Positions 40,926 through 50,298 are shown, counted from the stretch's first letter. The stretch is DNA of 64,000 nt from Halorussus aquaticus (GCF_024218795.1 NZ_CP100400.1:248001-312000), one strand, 5' to 3'. Notes: generated by a model not told the origin, from the letters alone. Made by a program: numbers and translations.

Positions 40926-41987
40926 CTACCGCTCGTCCACCAGCGGCAGGTCCGACAGTTGTGTCTCGACCATCTCGCAGATGTCCGCGCTCCGCTCGGA
41001 GTGGTTCTCGGCGAGTTCGCGGGCCTCCTCGACCCCCGTCTCGTCGGCCACGGGAACCAGCCGAATCGTCGTGCCCGCCGGTCCGACCTCCGCGAGGACG
41101 TACGCCTGCGGGAACGACGAGAGCGCGGGACAGACCAGTCCCCGCACGCCGCCCGCTCGCTGGTCTCGCCCGTCCGCAGTTCGGGACGCCGCCCCGCTGA
41201 CGGCGGCGGGCAAGTGGACGTGGCCCGAGAGGTGGAGCGCGTCGTGGCCCGCCAGCGCGTCCACGAACGCGGGCGCGTCGCCGACCGGCGGATGGGGCGC
41301 GTAGCCCTCCTCGCCGACGCACGAGTCGAGTCCCGGCAGGTTGTGGTGGCTCACGACCAGCGCGGCGTCGGTCTCGGGCAGCGTCGATTCGAGCCACGCG
41401 AGTTGGTCCTCGGAGACGGCACCGTCGTGCGTGGCGTCGAGTTCGCCGTCGGGCGCGGACGCCGAGTTCAGGCCCAGCACGTCCACGCCGCCGAACCGCG
41501 TCCGGAACGGGAACTCCTCGGGCGCGAAGCGCTCGGCGAACTCCTCGACGGGCGGCGTGTCGTGGCCCTTGAACGATTTCGGCACGTCGTGGTTGCCCGG
41601 CACCGCGACGAACGGCGCGTCGAGGTCGGCCAGCGCGTCGGCCGCGCCGTCGAAGTCCGCGGGGCGGCCGTCCTCGGTCAGGTCGCCCGCGACCACGACG
41701 CCGTCCACGCCGCGGTCGTTGGCGTCGGCGACCGCGGCCCGGAGGCGGTCCTCGGTCCGGTGGTAGGCCTTCCACGTCCCCTCCTTGTCGGTCGAGAGGT
41801 GCGGGTCGGCGAACACCGCCAGCGCGGTCTCGGTGTCGGTTCTGGGAGCGGCGAACCGAGCCAGCGTGACCGGTTCTCCGGGTGAAGCCAACTCGGCCCA
41901 ATCGCCGATTTCAGCGTCGTTTCGTATCGTCTCGTCGGATTTCGATGCGTGACCTCTGGACCGCCGAACCCCACTTCCCTCTGTCAT
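40926..41987 (-). CDS. Calcineurin-like metallophosphoesterase
   Basis: 353 aa. Conserved metal ligands of the phosphoesterase fold are present: DPH in VFADPHLS, GD in VVVAGDLTEDG, GNHD in VAVPGNHDVP, VVSHH, and GHVH in LHLSGHVHLPAAVSG. The N-terminal ~55 residues (GSGVRRSRGHASKSDETIRND) are extra and poorly conserved. The substrate could be a phosphodiester or nucleotide. The gene is divergent from the Vms1-like gene across an unusual double TATA dyad. Confidence 0.88.
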   Translation of the reverse strand: MTEGSGVRRSRGHASKSDETIRNDAEIGDWAELASPGEPVTLARFAAPRTDTETALAVFADPHLSTDKEGTWKAYHRTEDRLRAAVADANDRGVDGVVVAGDLTEDGRPADFDGAADALADLDAPFVAVPGNHDVPKSFKGHDTPPVEEFAERFAPEEFPFRTRFGGVDVLGLNSASAPDGELDATHDGAVSEDQLAWLESTLPETDAALVVSHHNLPGLDSCVGEEGYAPHPPVGDAPAFVDALAGHDALHLSGHVHLPAAVSGAASRTADGRDQRAGGVRGLVCPALSSFPQAYVLAEVGPAGTTIRLVPVADETGVEEARELAENHSERSADICEMVETQLSDLPLVDER

Positions 41988-42036
41988 TGGTTAGTCGGGA
42001 GTAGCCGCCTGAAGCTCATAAACGTAGCGCAGAAAG

Positions 42037-42063
42037 TATATATTTGACACCCAAAAATATATA
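42037..42063. promoter_or_regulatory. Symmetrical AT-rich dyad with TATA boxes facing both ways
   Basis: TATATATTT (42037-42045) and AAATATATA (42055-42063) are perfect 9-bp inverted arms with a 9-nt spacer. Each arm is a good TATA element for one of the divergent genes (metallophosphoesterase start 41987, Vms1-like start 42148). The arrangement would put TBP on both strands in one short interval. Confidence 0.6.
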
Positions 42064-42147
42064 GATATTGCGGGGCCGATGCGTTTTGCGCCACTGCCCG
42101 ACCCCAAGCAGAAGCTACAAGACCACTCCGCCCGCTGTTTCCGCCGA

Positions 42148-43104
42148 ATGCTCGACGAGTTGCTCGGGCGCGCGGCGTTGAAAGACCGCATCGCCGACCT
42201 CGAAGACGAGAAGCGTCACCTCGAACGCCAACTGGAGGCCGAGGAGGAGCGCCGCGCCGAGGCCGCCACCGCCCGGCAGGAGGCCGAACAGCGAGTCAAC
42301 CAGTTGGAGGACCGCGTGACCGAGTTGGAAGACCGGGTCGAGCGCACCGAGTCGGGAGACGGGGGTGCCGACCTCGACTTCCGAGGCGTCGGCGGGCCGC
42401 GACGGTCCGCTGCGGAGTCGGCGTCGCCCGGCGTCGAGACCGTCCGCGGCGACCGACTCGCGGAGGTCCTCTCGCGCCTCGAATCCGTCGAGACCGACTC
42501 GGAGGGCGCGCTGACCGCGATGGTCGAGGGCGACGGTGACCTCCCAGAAGAAGTCGAAACCGCGTTCGGCGACCACGCCGCGCTGGTCGGCCGGGCCGCT
42601 CCCTGCCTCGCGGTCACCGACGACGCCGGTCTCGTGAGCGCCGCGCTCGCGCCCCCGGTCGCGCCCGACCCCTTCGCGGAGTGGAGCGACGGTTTTCGCC
42701 TCGACCGGGAGTGGTTCCTGCCGACCGGGACGTTCGCGCTGGCGCTGGTCCGGTCGGACCTGTTCGCGCTCGGCACCTACGAGGGCCGCGAGCGCCGCGA
42801 CTTCGAGGGGTTCGAGAGCGACGTGAAGTCCGACCACTCGAAGGGCGGGTTCTCGCAGGGCCGGTTCGAGCGCCGCCGCGACGCCCAGATAGACGAACAC
42901 CTCGACGAGTGCGAGGCGGCTATCGAGGCGGTGCTGGCGGACTCGGCCGCCGACCGCCTCTACGTCGTCGGCCAGCGCACCCTGCTGGGGGAGTTCGAGG
43001 AGCGGGCCGACGCGACCCGCGCCGTGGACGCCACCGGCGACCCGAGAGACGCCCTCGACGACGCCTTCCGCGAGTTCTGGACGACGCGACTCCACCGGAT
43101 TTAG
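42148..43104 (+). CDS. Vms1/Ankzf1-family (VLRF1-like) peptidyl-tRNA hydrolase
   Basis: 318 aa from ATG 42148 (the frame opens at ATG 42079). It has an N-terminal coiled coil (about 10-70, rich in Glu/Arg heptads) and a VLRF1-like domain resembling the catalytic part of Vms1 and eRF1, with SDHSKGGFSQGRFERRRDAQIDEHLDECEAAIE corresponding to the GGQ-like loop and following helices. Vms1-type proteins cut the nascent chain from tRNA on stalled ribosomes. The TATA box at 42055-42063 lies too close to 42079 for that start, and MLDELLGRAALKDRI is the usual N-terminus I recall. Confidence 0.85.
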   Translation: MLDELLGRAALKDRIADLEDEKRHLERQLEAEEERRAEAATARQEAEQRVNQLEDRVTELEDRVERTESGDGGADLDFRGVGGPRRSAAESASPGVETVRGDRLAEVLSRLESVETDSEGALTAMVEGDGDLPEEVETAFGDHAALVGRAAPCLAVTDDAGLVSAALAPPVAPDPFAEWSDGFRLDREWFLPTGTFALALVRSDLFALGTYEGRERRDFEGFESDVKSDHSKGGFSQGRFERRRDAQIDEHLDECEAAIEAVLADSAADRLYVVGQRTLLGEFEERADATRAVDATGDPRDALDDAFREFWTTRLHRI

Positions 43105-43191
43105 GCCCGGCACGCCCGCGCCTTTTCTCTCCTTCCCGTCTTCGAGTCACCGCGAGGTGGCCGCGTCGGCCCGCTCTCGGCGACGGACGAC

Positions 43192-44880
43192 TCAGGGTCG
43201 GACCGCCGAGACGCTCCACCGGCGCGCGACTCGGGCCGCCCGAGTCACGTCCCCGACCGTGCGCCGGGCGACCCCGCGAACGTCGGCGTCGATGGCGAGC
43301 AGGACGGTTCCGTAGGTCACGAGTCCCGCCGCGGCCAGTCCGGCGAGTCCGTACCACGCGGTCGTCGCCGCCGGAACTGCGGTCCGGACCGCCAACACCG
43401 CGACGACCAGCGCCGACCCGGCCGCGAACTGCGAGCGGACCTGCGACGGTACGCGCGAGACGGCCGCGCCCTCGGCCGCCAGCACGCGGTGGAGGAGCGC
43501 CCAGCGTACGAGTTCGGCCGCGATGGTGGCCGCGACCGCGCCGAGCGCCGACCCGTACCAGACCAGCGGCACGCCGATTACGATGTTGACCGCGAGCGCG
43601 ACCACGCTCACCCGGAACGTGGCGTCCGGGCGGTCCAGCGCCTTCGCGGCGTCGTTGAGGGGTTCGCGCTGCGTCTGGACCACCCGGTAGACGCCGAGTC
43701 CGGCCACGAACCCGGCGGCGCTCGCGTACTCCGGACCGTAGACGGCGGTGACGGCGGGCCGAGCGAGCGCGAGCGCCAACCCGCAGACGGGAACCGCCAG
43801 CAGACTACTGTAGGCCAGCCCCCGCGTAATCTCCGGCCCGACGTCGCGGTCTAAGCTGGCGAGGTTGCTGACCCGCGCGAGCAGGCCGTCGAGGATGACG
43901 TTCGAGAGGATTGTCGCGGGCACCGTGAGTTCGAGCGCGACCTCGTAGCCGCCGACCACGCTCGCCGACACGAGCGCACCGATGAGGAACACGTCGAACC
44001 GGGTGTATGCCTTGCCGGTGAGGTTCGTCAGGACGTTCCATCGGGCGTGGGACCACACCGAGGCGGCGGTCTCGCGGGACGGCCACTCCGGCCGGACGCC
44101 TAGACAGTAGAGCGTGGCGGGCACGCAGACCGCGGTCGCGGCTATCAGGCCGCCAGCCATCCCGGCCGCGCCGAATCCCAGCGCGACCAGCGTCAACTGG
44201 AGCGGAAGTCGGACCGCGGTCCGACCGAGGTCTATCCAGTTGGTCACGCCGACACGGCCGGTACCGGCCAGCAAGAACTGCATGGGGACGAACGTCGAGA
44301 TGGCGACGAACAGCGCCACCGCGAGCAGGGGCGCGTCGGCGACGCCGGTGTACTCCCGGAGCGGTCCGGCGAACGCCGCGGCCCCGACCGCGACGACCGC
44401 GCTGTTCAGACCGATGGTGCCCAGCGTCAGGCCCAGAATCTCGCCGTTAGGGGTGTCGGTCTCGGCGAGTCGCTTCTGGCTGGCACCCGCGAAGCCGTGG
44501 GTGAACCGGGCCGCGAACTGCGCCAGCGACAGCAGGAGGTAGAACCCGCCGTACACCGCGGGACCGACCGCCCGCGCCATGTACATCGACCCCGCGAGAC
44601 CGACGACGAACATCAGGAACTTCGCAGTCGCGCCCTTCAGCACCTCGACCCGGAACGACACCTCGCTTGCGTCGGGGCCGGTCGCGGGGTCCGGGTCGGT
44701 CGGGGGATTCGGGTCGCTCGCGGAGTCCGGGTTCGAGGCACTCGGAGAGTCCGGTTCGGTCGCCGAATCCGGGCCGGTTTTGCGGTCCGCGTTCGGACCG
44801 GCGGAGTCGGGATTCGAATCGTCGGTTGTTCGGTCGCTCGATGCGTCGGCCGAGTCGTGTGGGGAGGGTTTCTCGCTCAT
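43192..44880 (-). CDS. Polysaccharide biosynthesis flippase (MVF/MATE superfamily)
   Basis: 562 aa from ATG 44880. The N-terminal ~70 residues are an acidic, repeat-like Asp/Pro/Ser tract (PDSATEPDSP, NPDSASDPNPP). Then come about 12-14 hydrophobic segments, beginning with FRVEVLKGATAKFLMFVVGLAGSMYMARAVGP, typical of Wzx-like lipid-linked oligosaccharide flippases. A longer frame to 45039 exists but its N-terminus (Arg-rich) is not typical. No other glycan genes are next to it, so the exported glycan is unknown. Confidence 0.85.
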   Translation of the reverse strand: MSEKPSPHDSADASSDRTTDDSNPDSAGPNADRKTGPDSATEPDSPSASNPDSASDPNPPTDPDPATGPDASEVSFRVEVLKGATAKFLMFVVGLAGSMYMARAVGPAVYGGFYLLLSLAQFAARFTHGFAGASQKRLAETDTPNGEILGLTLGTIGLNSAVVAVGAAAFAGPLREYTGVADAPLLAVALFVAISTFVPMQFLLAGTGRVGVTNWIDLGRTAVRLPLQLTLVALGFGAAGMAGGLIAATAVCVPATLYCLGVRPEWPSRETAASVWSHARWNVLTNLTGKAYTRFDVFLIGALVSASVVGGYEVALELTVPATILSNVILDGLLARVSNLASLDRDVGPEITRGLAYSSLLAVPVCGLALALARPAVTAVYGPEYASAAGFVAGLGVYRVVQTQREPLNDAAKALDRPDATFRVSVVALAVNIVIGVPLVWYGSALGAVAATIAAELVRWALLHRVLAAEGAAVSRVPSQVRSQFAAGSALVVAVLAVRTAVPAATTAWYGLAGLAAAGLVTYGTVLLAIDADVRGVARRTVGDVTRAARVARRWSVSAVRP

Positions 44881-45078
44881 GGGGGCGGGGACGCCGCCCG
44901 CTCGCGGTCGCGTCCGTCTCGCGTCTCGCAGACGCGCGGCTACCGACCCCTGTGAACCCAGAGAACGGGCGGGAGAGCGGGCGGCGTCCGGAACTCGTCC
45001 GGCGCGTTTCGATACCACCGAGAAAAGAGTACCGTTCACCGTCGGCGGTGGGGCCGGGTGACACGCCGCGTCTCCGCC

Positions 45079-46503
45079 TCAGATGCCGGTCGGCGGGTGC
45101 CCCCGGACCTCCCGGAACGCGCCCTGTACGACCTCCGAGAGCGCGGGGTGGACGTGAATCGTCTCGGCGATGGCGTCGGCGTCGCCCCCGGCGGCGACCG
45201 CGGTGGCGACTTCATGGACCAGCATCGAGGCGTGGGGACCGACGACGTGGAAGCCCAGAACCTCGCCGTCGGGGGCCGAGATGGCCTTGGCGAACCCGTC
45301 CTCGGCGAGCGCCGACCCGAGTGCGGTCCGGTCGTACTCGAAGGTCCCCACCTCGTAGTCGTCGCGGTCGAGTTCCCCTTCGGTCTTCCCGAGACTCCCG
45401 ACCTGCGGTGACCCGAAGATGGCGTGGGCCATGCCGGGGTACTCGACCGACGCGCGCTCGCCGCGGACGGCGTTCCGGACCGCGTACTCGGCCTCCTTGT
45501 CGCCCGAGTGCTTGAACATGTAGTTGCCCGCGATGTCGCCGATGGCCCAGACACCGTCGGCCGACGTTTCGAGGTACCCGTCGGTCTCCACGAACCCCTT
45601 CTCGTCGGTGTCGATGCCCGCGGCCTCGACGTTCCACGAGTCGGAGTTCGGCTTCCGGCCTGTCGCTATCAGCACCTCGTCGGCCCGGAGTTCGATTTCG
45701 TCGCCGTCCTCGTACTCGGCCCGGACGAGTTTCGATTCGGCCCCGTCGCCCGCCTCGCCGTCCTCGGCGAGTTCCGTCACCTCGTAGCCGGTGTGGACCT
45801 CGTGACGCTCGGCGTAGGCGTCGGTCACGAACTCGGCCACGTCCCGGTCCTCGCGGTCAACCAAGCGGTCTGCGTGGCCCACGACGGCCACGTCGGTCCC
45901 CATCTCGCCGAAGAAGTGACCCATCTCGGCCGCGATGTACCCGCCGCCGACGACTACGAGGCGGTCCGGGCGCTCGCGGAGCGCGAGGGCGTCAGCGCTC
46001 GTCAGAAACCCGACCTCGTCGGTCCCCTCGATGGAGTCCGGAATCCGCGGTCGGGACCCGCCCGCGAGGACGACGCGCTCGGCGGTGAGTCGCTCGGTGT
46101 CGCCGTCCCCGGTCTCGCTCCCCTCGCCACTATCGACCTCGACGGTCCGCTCGTCCACGAATCGGCCCTCGGTCTGGTAGAAGGTGATGCGGTCGTTCTT
46201 CCGGGCGCGCTCGGCCTTCGACTCGGCCGCCGCGGTTATCTCGGCGTTCACCTCGTCCACGATGTCGGCGAACGCGACGCTCTCGACGCTGGTCTCGACG
46301 CCGAGCGACCCGGCGTGCCGGACGACCTCGGCCACGTCGGCACGGTGAATCAACTTCTTCGAGGGGTTACAGCCCCGGTTGAGACAGGTCCCCCCGAGTC
46401 GGCCGCGCTCGACCAGCGCCACGTCGAGTCCCTCCTCGGCCGCGGCCGACGCGACGACGTTGCCGGTTCCTCCGCCCAAGACGATGATGTCGAACTCGGT
46501 CAC
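45079..46503 (-). CDS. Pyridine nucleotide-disulphide oxidoreductase (mycothione/bis-gamma-glutamylcystine-reductase-like)
   Basis: 474 aa. Active-site redox pair C40/C45 (GTCLNRGCNPSKK), FAD motif IIVLGGGTGNVVAS, NAD(P) motif VVVGGGYIAAEMGHFF, and C-terminal active base in HVHPALSE. The block GNYMFKHSGDKEAEYAVRN and HAIFGSPQVGSLGKTE resembles mycothione reductase and the bis-gamma-glutamylcystine reductase of haloarchaea (often misannotated as dihydrolipoamide dehydrogenase or mercuric reductase). It has no E2/E3-operon neighbours. The loop SGEGSETGDGDTERL is a small acidic insert. Confidence 0.88.
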   Translation of the reverse strand: MTEFDIIVLGGGTGNVVASAAAEEGLDVALVERGRLGGTCLNRGCNPSKKLIHRADVAEVVRHAGSLGVETSVESVAFADIVDEVNAEITAAAESKAERARKNDRITFYQTEGRFVDERTVEVDSGEGSETGDGDTERLTAERVVLAGGSRPRIPDSIEGTDEVGFLTSADALALRERPDRLVVVGGGYIAAEMGHFFGEMGTDVAVVGHADRLVDREDRDVAEFVTDAYAERHEVHTGYEVTELAEDGEAGDGAESKLVRAEYEDGDEIELRADEVLIATGRKPNSDSWNVEAAGIDTDEKGFVETDGYLETSADGVWAIGDIAGNYMFKHSGDKEAEYAVRNAVRGERASVEYPGMAHAIFGSPQVGSLGKTEGELDRDDYEVGTFEYDRTALGSALAEDGFAKAISAPDGEVLGFHVVGPHASMLVHEVATAVAAGGDADAIAETIHVHPALSEVVQGAFREVRGHPPTGI

Positions 46504-46668
46504 GCACGCACTGACGCGAGCGAGAGCAAAGAAACTCCCCGCCGCCGAGCGCGTCGGATAGGGGTTCGCGTGCGGAATCGGAACGTTTCTGACGGCGGAC
46601 GTGGCCCGGCCTCTCGCCGGGACGACCGAGCAAGCACGTTTATTGGACTCCTCGCCGTCGCCTTTCCC

Positions 46669-47454
46669 ATGGCCGAATCACCGCGAACGAATCGCCTCCG
46701 CCGTCTCCTCGACGGCGACGACGTGGCGCTCGGCGTCCTCGACAACACGTACAGTCCGACGCTCGTGGAGTTCTACGGCGAACTCGGTCTCGACTTCGTC
46801 TGGCTCGACCTCGAACACGCGGGGCCGAGTCCGTGGGACGGCGAGCGACTGGACGACCTGCTCCGGGCCGCCGACGCGACGGAGGTCGAACTGCTGGTGC
46901 GGATTCCGACGCCCGACCCCGCCCTCGTGCGGAAGGCCCTCGACGCCGGCGTCCGCAACCTCTTCGTCTCGCGGGTCGAGACGGCCGAGGAGGTCCGGCG
47001 AGCGGTCCGCGCCTCCCGGTTCCGGTACGACGGCGACGCGGGCGACCGGGGGTTCGCCAATCCCCGCGCGAGTCGCTGGGGGACGGCCGACGACTACGTC
47101 CGGACCGAGGACGAGGAGACGCTCGTCGGCGTGACGATAGAGAACCGGACGGCGCTCGACAACCTCGACGAGATTCTCGACGTGCCCGAACTCGGCTTCG
47201 CGTTCGTCGGTCCGCTCGACCTCGCAGTGTCGTTCGGCCATCCCGGCGAACCGAACCATCAGGAGGTTCAGGACGCCGTGGCGGAGGTAGAGCGGGCGAG
47301 TACCGACGCCGGAGTCCCGCTCGGCGGACTCGGGTTCGGCATGGAGGACGTGAACAAGAAGGCCGACTCGGGGTACCAGATACTGAACCTCGGTAGCACC
47401 ACCGGGGCAGTCAAGCAAGTCGTCACGTCGTGGCTCGACGACTTCGACGGGTAG
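46669..47454 (+). CDS. HpcH/HpaI aldolase/citrate lyase-family protein
   Basis: 261 aa. A class II aldolase (HpcH/HpaI) TIM barrel is evident from LDFVWLDLEHAGPSPWDGERLDDLL, ELLVRIPTPDPALVRKALDAGVRNLFVSRVETAEEVRRAV and LGFAFVGPLDLAVSFGHPGEPNHQEV. The metal-binding Glu in VSRVETAEE and Asp in GPLDLA are present. It likely cleaves a 2-keto-3-deoxy or 4-hydroxy-2-oxo acid; the actual substrate is unknown. TATA-like GTTTATTGG at 46638-46646 sits ~25 nt upstream of the ATG. Confidence 0.87.
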   Translation: MAESPRTNRLRRLLDGDDVALGVLDNTYSPTLVEFYGELGLDFVWLDLEHAGPSPWDGERLDDLLRAADATEVELLVRIPTPDPALVRKALDAGVRNLFVSRVETAEEVRRAVRASRFRYDGDAGDRGFANPRASRWGTADDYVRTEDEETLVGVTIENRTALDNLDEILDVPELGFAFVGPLDLAVSFGHPGEPNHQEVQDAVAEVERASTDAGVPLGGLGFGMEDVNKKADSGYQILNLGSTTGAVKQVVTSWLDDFDG

Positions 47455-47542
47455 AGCGCGGCCGTCACGCCGACTCCGACGGCGAACCGAGCCGTCGGCC
47501 CGCAGGAATATTGCGTTCGATGTTCAACAGCCGTTGGTCCGT

Positions 47543-47842
47543 ATGAGTACACCAGAAGACGACTTCGAGACCGCGCTCGACGAGTCGAGCGACGCGGCGG
47601 CCCGCGAGCGAGCCATCGGCGAACTCCAAACCGCCAACGAGTGCGACAGACTCGCCGATCTCGCGCGCGAGGACGACCTCGACGAGACGTATCGAGAACA
47701 GGCGCTGTCCGGTCTCGCACATCCCCAGTGCGAGTCGATGTTGCGCGAGGTCGCCGAAGGCGGAGACCTCCCGGAGTCGCTGCGCGAACGGGCCGAGACG
47801 CTCCTCGAAGACACGCCGGACGACGCCGGTGCGGGTCCGTAG
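47543..47842 (+). CDS. Small HEAT-like helical protein
   Basis: 99 aa. Helical repeats (ARERAIGELQTANECDRLADLAREDDLDETYREQALSGLAHPQCESMLREVAEGG) suggest a short HEAT/PBS-lyase-like repeat fold. Acidic, no known family with certainty. A start 9 nt upstream (47534) is possible, but the MSTPED start is more typical. Confidence 0.6.
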   Translation: MSTPEDDFETALDESSDAAARERAIGELQTANECDRLADLAREDDLDETYREQALSGLAHPQCESMLREVAEGGDLPESLRERAETLLEDTPDDAGAGP

Positions 47843-47959
47843 CGGTTTCTCGGCCGGGCGCGGCGAAACGTCGGTGGTGGAGTTTCGAATCGCCGCGGCT
47901 ACTCGGTCAGAATCGTCGGTACGAAAGAGAGGTAGCGTTCGAGACTTCTGAGACCGGAG

Positions 47960-49429
47960 CTATCCGAACATCTCGCGCATCATCGGGTGCATCTCCATCA
48001 ACTGCTCCTCGGCGATCTCCTCGTAGAGCTTGTAGGTGATGGACACCGTCAGCAGCAGGCCCGTCCCGGAGACGCCGCCGATGGTGCCGAGCATGTTCGC
48101 CAGCACGGCCAGCAGGCCGACGAGCGCGCCGCCGATGACGGTGACCTGCGGGATGTAGCGTTCCATGACCTTCTCGATAACGCCGGTGTTCTGGCGGAAG
48201 CCGGGAATCTGCATCCCGGAGTTCTGAATCTGCTTGGCAGTCGCCTCCGGCCCCATGTCGGTGGTCTCCACCCAGAAGATCGCGAAGATGGCACCGCCGA
48301 CGACCATGAACGTCAGGTCGATGAGGACCCGGAGGATGACCTGCCACGGCTCCTGCCCGATGGTCCCGGCCCACCACATCCATTGGCTCGGTTGCTGAAT
48401 CGGTGCGAGGTAGTAGAACAACCCGCCGGTGGGCGACCCCTGCGAGTACGTCCCGAGCCAGTCGGGCATCCCGCTCGCGCCGAGTTGGTTGTAGAGGATG
48501 CGGCCGAGGAACTGCAGGTTTGCCTGCAGCGCCCGGACGAGGATCATCGGCAGGACGCTGGCGTAGATGAGCTTCACGGGGAAGCGACCCCGAGCGCCCT
48601 TGACGCGGGCGTGGCTCAGGGGAATCTCGACCCGGACGCTCTCGGCGTACACGACGACGGCGAAGATGAGGACCGTCGTGACGAGCGCGATGACGTTGCC
48701 GTCGCCGATGAGCAGGTACTGAATTCCGCTCCCGGTCAACAGCGACGGTACGTTCTCGGCGCTCCCGGTAATCAGCCCGATCCACGTCGGGACGAGACCG
48801 GTCTGGCCGGGGAGGCTCGGCCACGCGAACAGACCGCCGAGGAGTTTCTGACTGACCCCGGCGATGATGAACAGGCCGATACCGCTCCCGACGCCCCACT
48901 TGCTGATGATCTCGTCCATGAACAGGACGAGGATGCCGCCGACCGCGATCTGGGCGAAGATGAGCCACTTGACGCCCATCGAACCGAACGGGAGACTCTG
49001 GACGACCTGCGGGTCCACCTGCAGGAAGCCGCCCGCAAACACCATCGGCAGGCCCGTCAGGAAGATCATCGCGACCACCAGCACCTTCTGGAGACCCTGG
49101 TACAGCACCTGATCGCGGGGGTCGTCGGTGTCGAGTCCGAGCAGGTCCGCGCCGCCGAGCAACTGGAGGACGATGGATGCGGTGACGATCGGACCGATGC
49201 CCAGTTGGAGGACTGTCCCTTGTCCGCCCGCTAGAATCGAGCGGAACTGGCCGAAGGCGTCTTGGCCTCCGATGTTGACTCCGTACAGGAAGACGTTCGT
49301 GAGGAAGAAATACAGAACCAACACGCCCGCGGTCCATCCAAGCTTCCGCTTGAACGGAACGTGGCCCTCCGGACGCCTCACCGAGGGCATCCGGGTGAGT
49401 ACTGGTTCTGCTGCTTCTTTCCAACTCAT
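47960..49429 (-). CDS. secY: Preprotein translocase subunit SecY (Sec61 alpha homologue)
   Basis: 489 aa with about ten TM helices. The start MSWKEAAEPVLTRMPSVRRPEGHVPFKRKL and QGTVLQLGIGPIVTASIVLQLLGGADLLGLD (TM2 plug region), plus EIPLSHARVKGARGRFPVKLIYASVLPMILVRALQANLQFLG, are SecY signatures. A TATA-like GTACATACAAGC-type element about 25-30 nt upstream (49452-49461 on the minus strand) suggests its own promoter, apart from the ribosomal operon. Confidence 0.97.
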   Translation of the reverse strand: MSWKEAAEPVLTRMPSVRRPEGHVPFKRKLGWTAGVLVLYFFLTNVFLYGVNIGGQDAFGQFRSILAGGQGTVLQLGIGPIVTASIVLQLLGGADLLGLDTDDPRDQVLYQGLQKVLVVAMIFLTGLPMVFAGGFLQVDPQVVQSLPFGSMGVKWLIFAQIAVGGILVLFMDEIISKWGVGSGIGLFIIAGVSQKLLGGLFAWPSLPGQTGLVPTWIGLITGSAENVPSLLTGSGIQYLLIGDGNVIALVTTVLIFAVVVYAESVRVEIPLSHARVKGARGRFPVKLIYASVLPMILVRALQANLQFLGRILYNQLGASGMPDWLGTYSQGSPTGGLFYYLAPIQQPSQWMWWAGTIGQEPWQVILRVLIDLTFMVVGGAIFAIFWVETTDMGPEATAKQIQNSGMQIPGFRQNTGVIEKVMERYIPQVTVIGGALVGLLAVLANMLGTIGGVSGTGLLLTVSITYKLYEEIAEEQLMEMHPMMREMFG

Positions 49430-49593
49430 ATATCGCAATACATCGGACGGGGGCTTGTATGTGCTTCGCTTTGAGCCACGGCGTACACGTGACGAGACAC
49501 CGCCTCCGACAGACGATGACGTTTGCCACGTCGCCCCTCTGACCCGATATCGGATGCGAGTGCTTTTCCCGTTCACCGGACCTACCCGAGTCC

Positions 49594-50298
49594 GTGAACG
49601 ACATCTGGGACTCGGACGACGACCGCGCCGCGGAGGACTCGACCGGCGACGGCGACGAGAGGTCCGCCGAGGACGCGGCGGCGACTTCGGAAGGCGGTCG
49701 GGCCACGGACGACGAACGGGGCTACCGCGTACTGGCCGTTCCCGAAGACGGCGGAGTTCGACTCCTCGACCGCCAGACCTTCGAACCGGTCGTCACCGCG
49801 GAGACGGGCCACGACGCGCCGGTCGAGGACCTCCGGCCGGGATACCTCGTCGATGCCGACCTCGACTGGACGACGCCGGAGCCGACGGTCCGGTCGCTTT
49901 CAGTGCGACGCCCGACGCTGTACGTCTTCGCCGACGACATCGACCCGGTCTTCGACGTGGCACAGGAGACGTGGGCGAGCGCTCGCGCCGCTGGCGACTC
50001 CATGAACAGCCGCGTGACCAGAAACACCGACAACGAGGTCAACGGCGTCCTCTACGTGTTCGCCGAGGACCCGACTAACGGCACGTTCGAGGCGTTCCGC
50101 GACGGCACGCGACCGCTCGAGCCGCTGGTCGACCGGGTGAACGAGCAGGAGGGGTCGGCCGCGCGCGAGGTGTTCGTCCTCCGGCCCGAAGGCAGGGAGT
50201 TCGTCGTCGTCACCATCGCGCTCCGGAAGGGCGGGCAGTTCGCCGACACGCTCCGGGAGACGTACGACGCGGCGCGGCCGTCCGAACCGCTCGAATAG
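49594..50298 (+). CDS. DUF6663 haloarchaeal protein
   Basis: 234 aa, GTG start. The first ~40 residues are a D/E/A-rich tail. The core has YRVLAVPEDGGVRLLDRQTFEPV, DLRPGYLVDADLDWT, RPTLYVFADDIDPVFDVAQETWASARAAGDSMNSRVTRNTDNEVNGVLYVFAED. I associate this with DUF6663, function unknown. A TATA-like GTGCTTTTCC at 49559-49568 fits a leaderless GTG start. It is divergent from secY. Confidence 0.7.
   Translation: MNDIWDSDDDRAAEDSTGDGDERSAEDAAATSEGGRATDDERGYRVLAVPEDGGVRLLDRQTFEPVVTAETGHDAPVEDLRPGYLVDADLDWTTPEPTVRSLSVRRPTLYVFADDIDPVFDVAQETWASARAAGDSMNSRVTRNTDNEVNGVLYVFAEDPTNGTFEAFRDGTRPLEPLVDRVNEQEGSAAREVFVLRPEGREFVVVTIALRKGGQFADTLRETYDAARPSEPLE

Noticed and set aside
43192..45039. Longer flippase start at 45039
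   Set aside because: The extra 53 residues are Arg-rich and unlike haloarchaeal N-termini; ATG 44880 (MSEKPSPHDS) is more plausible.
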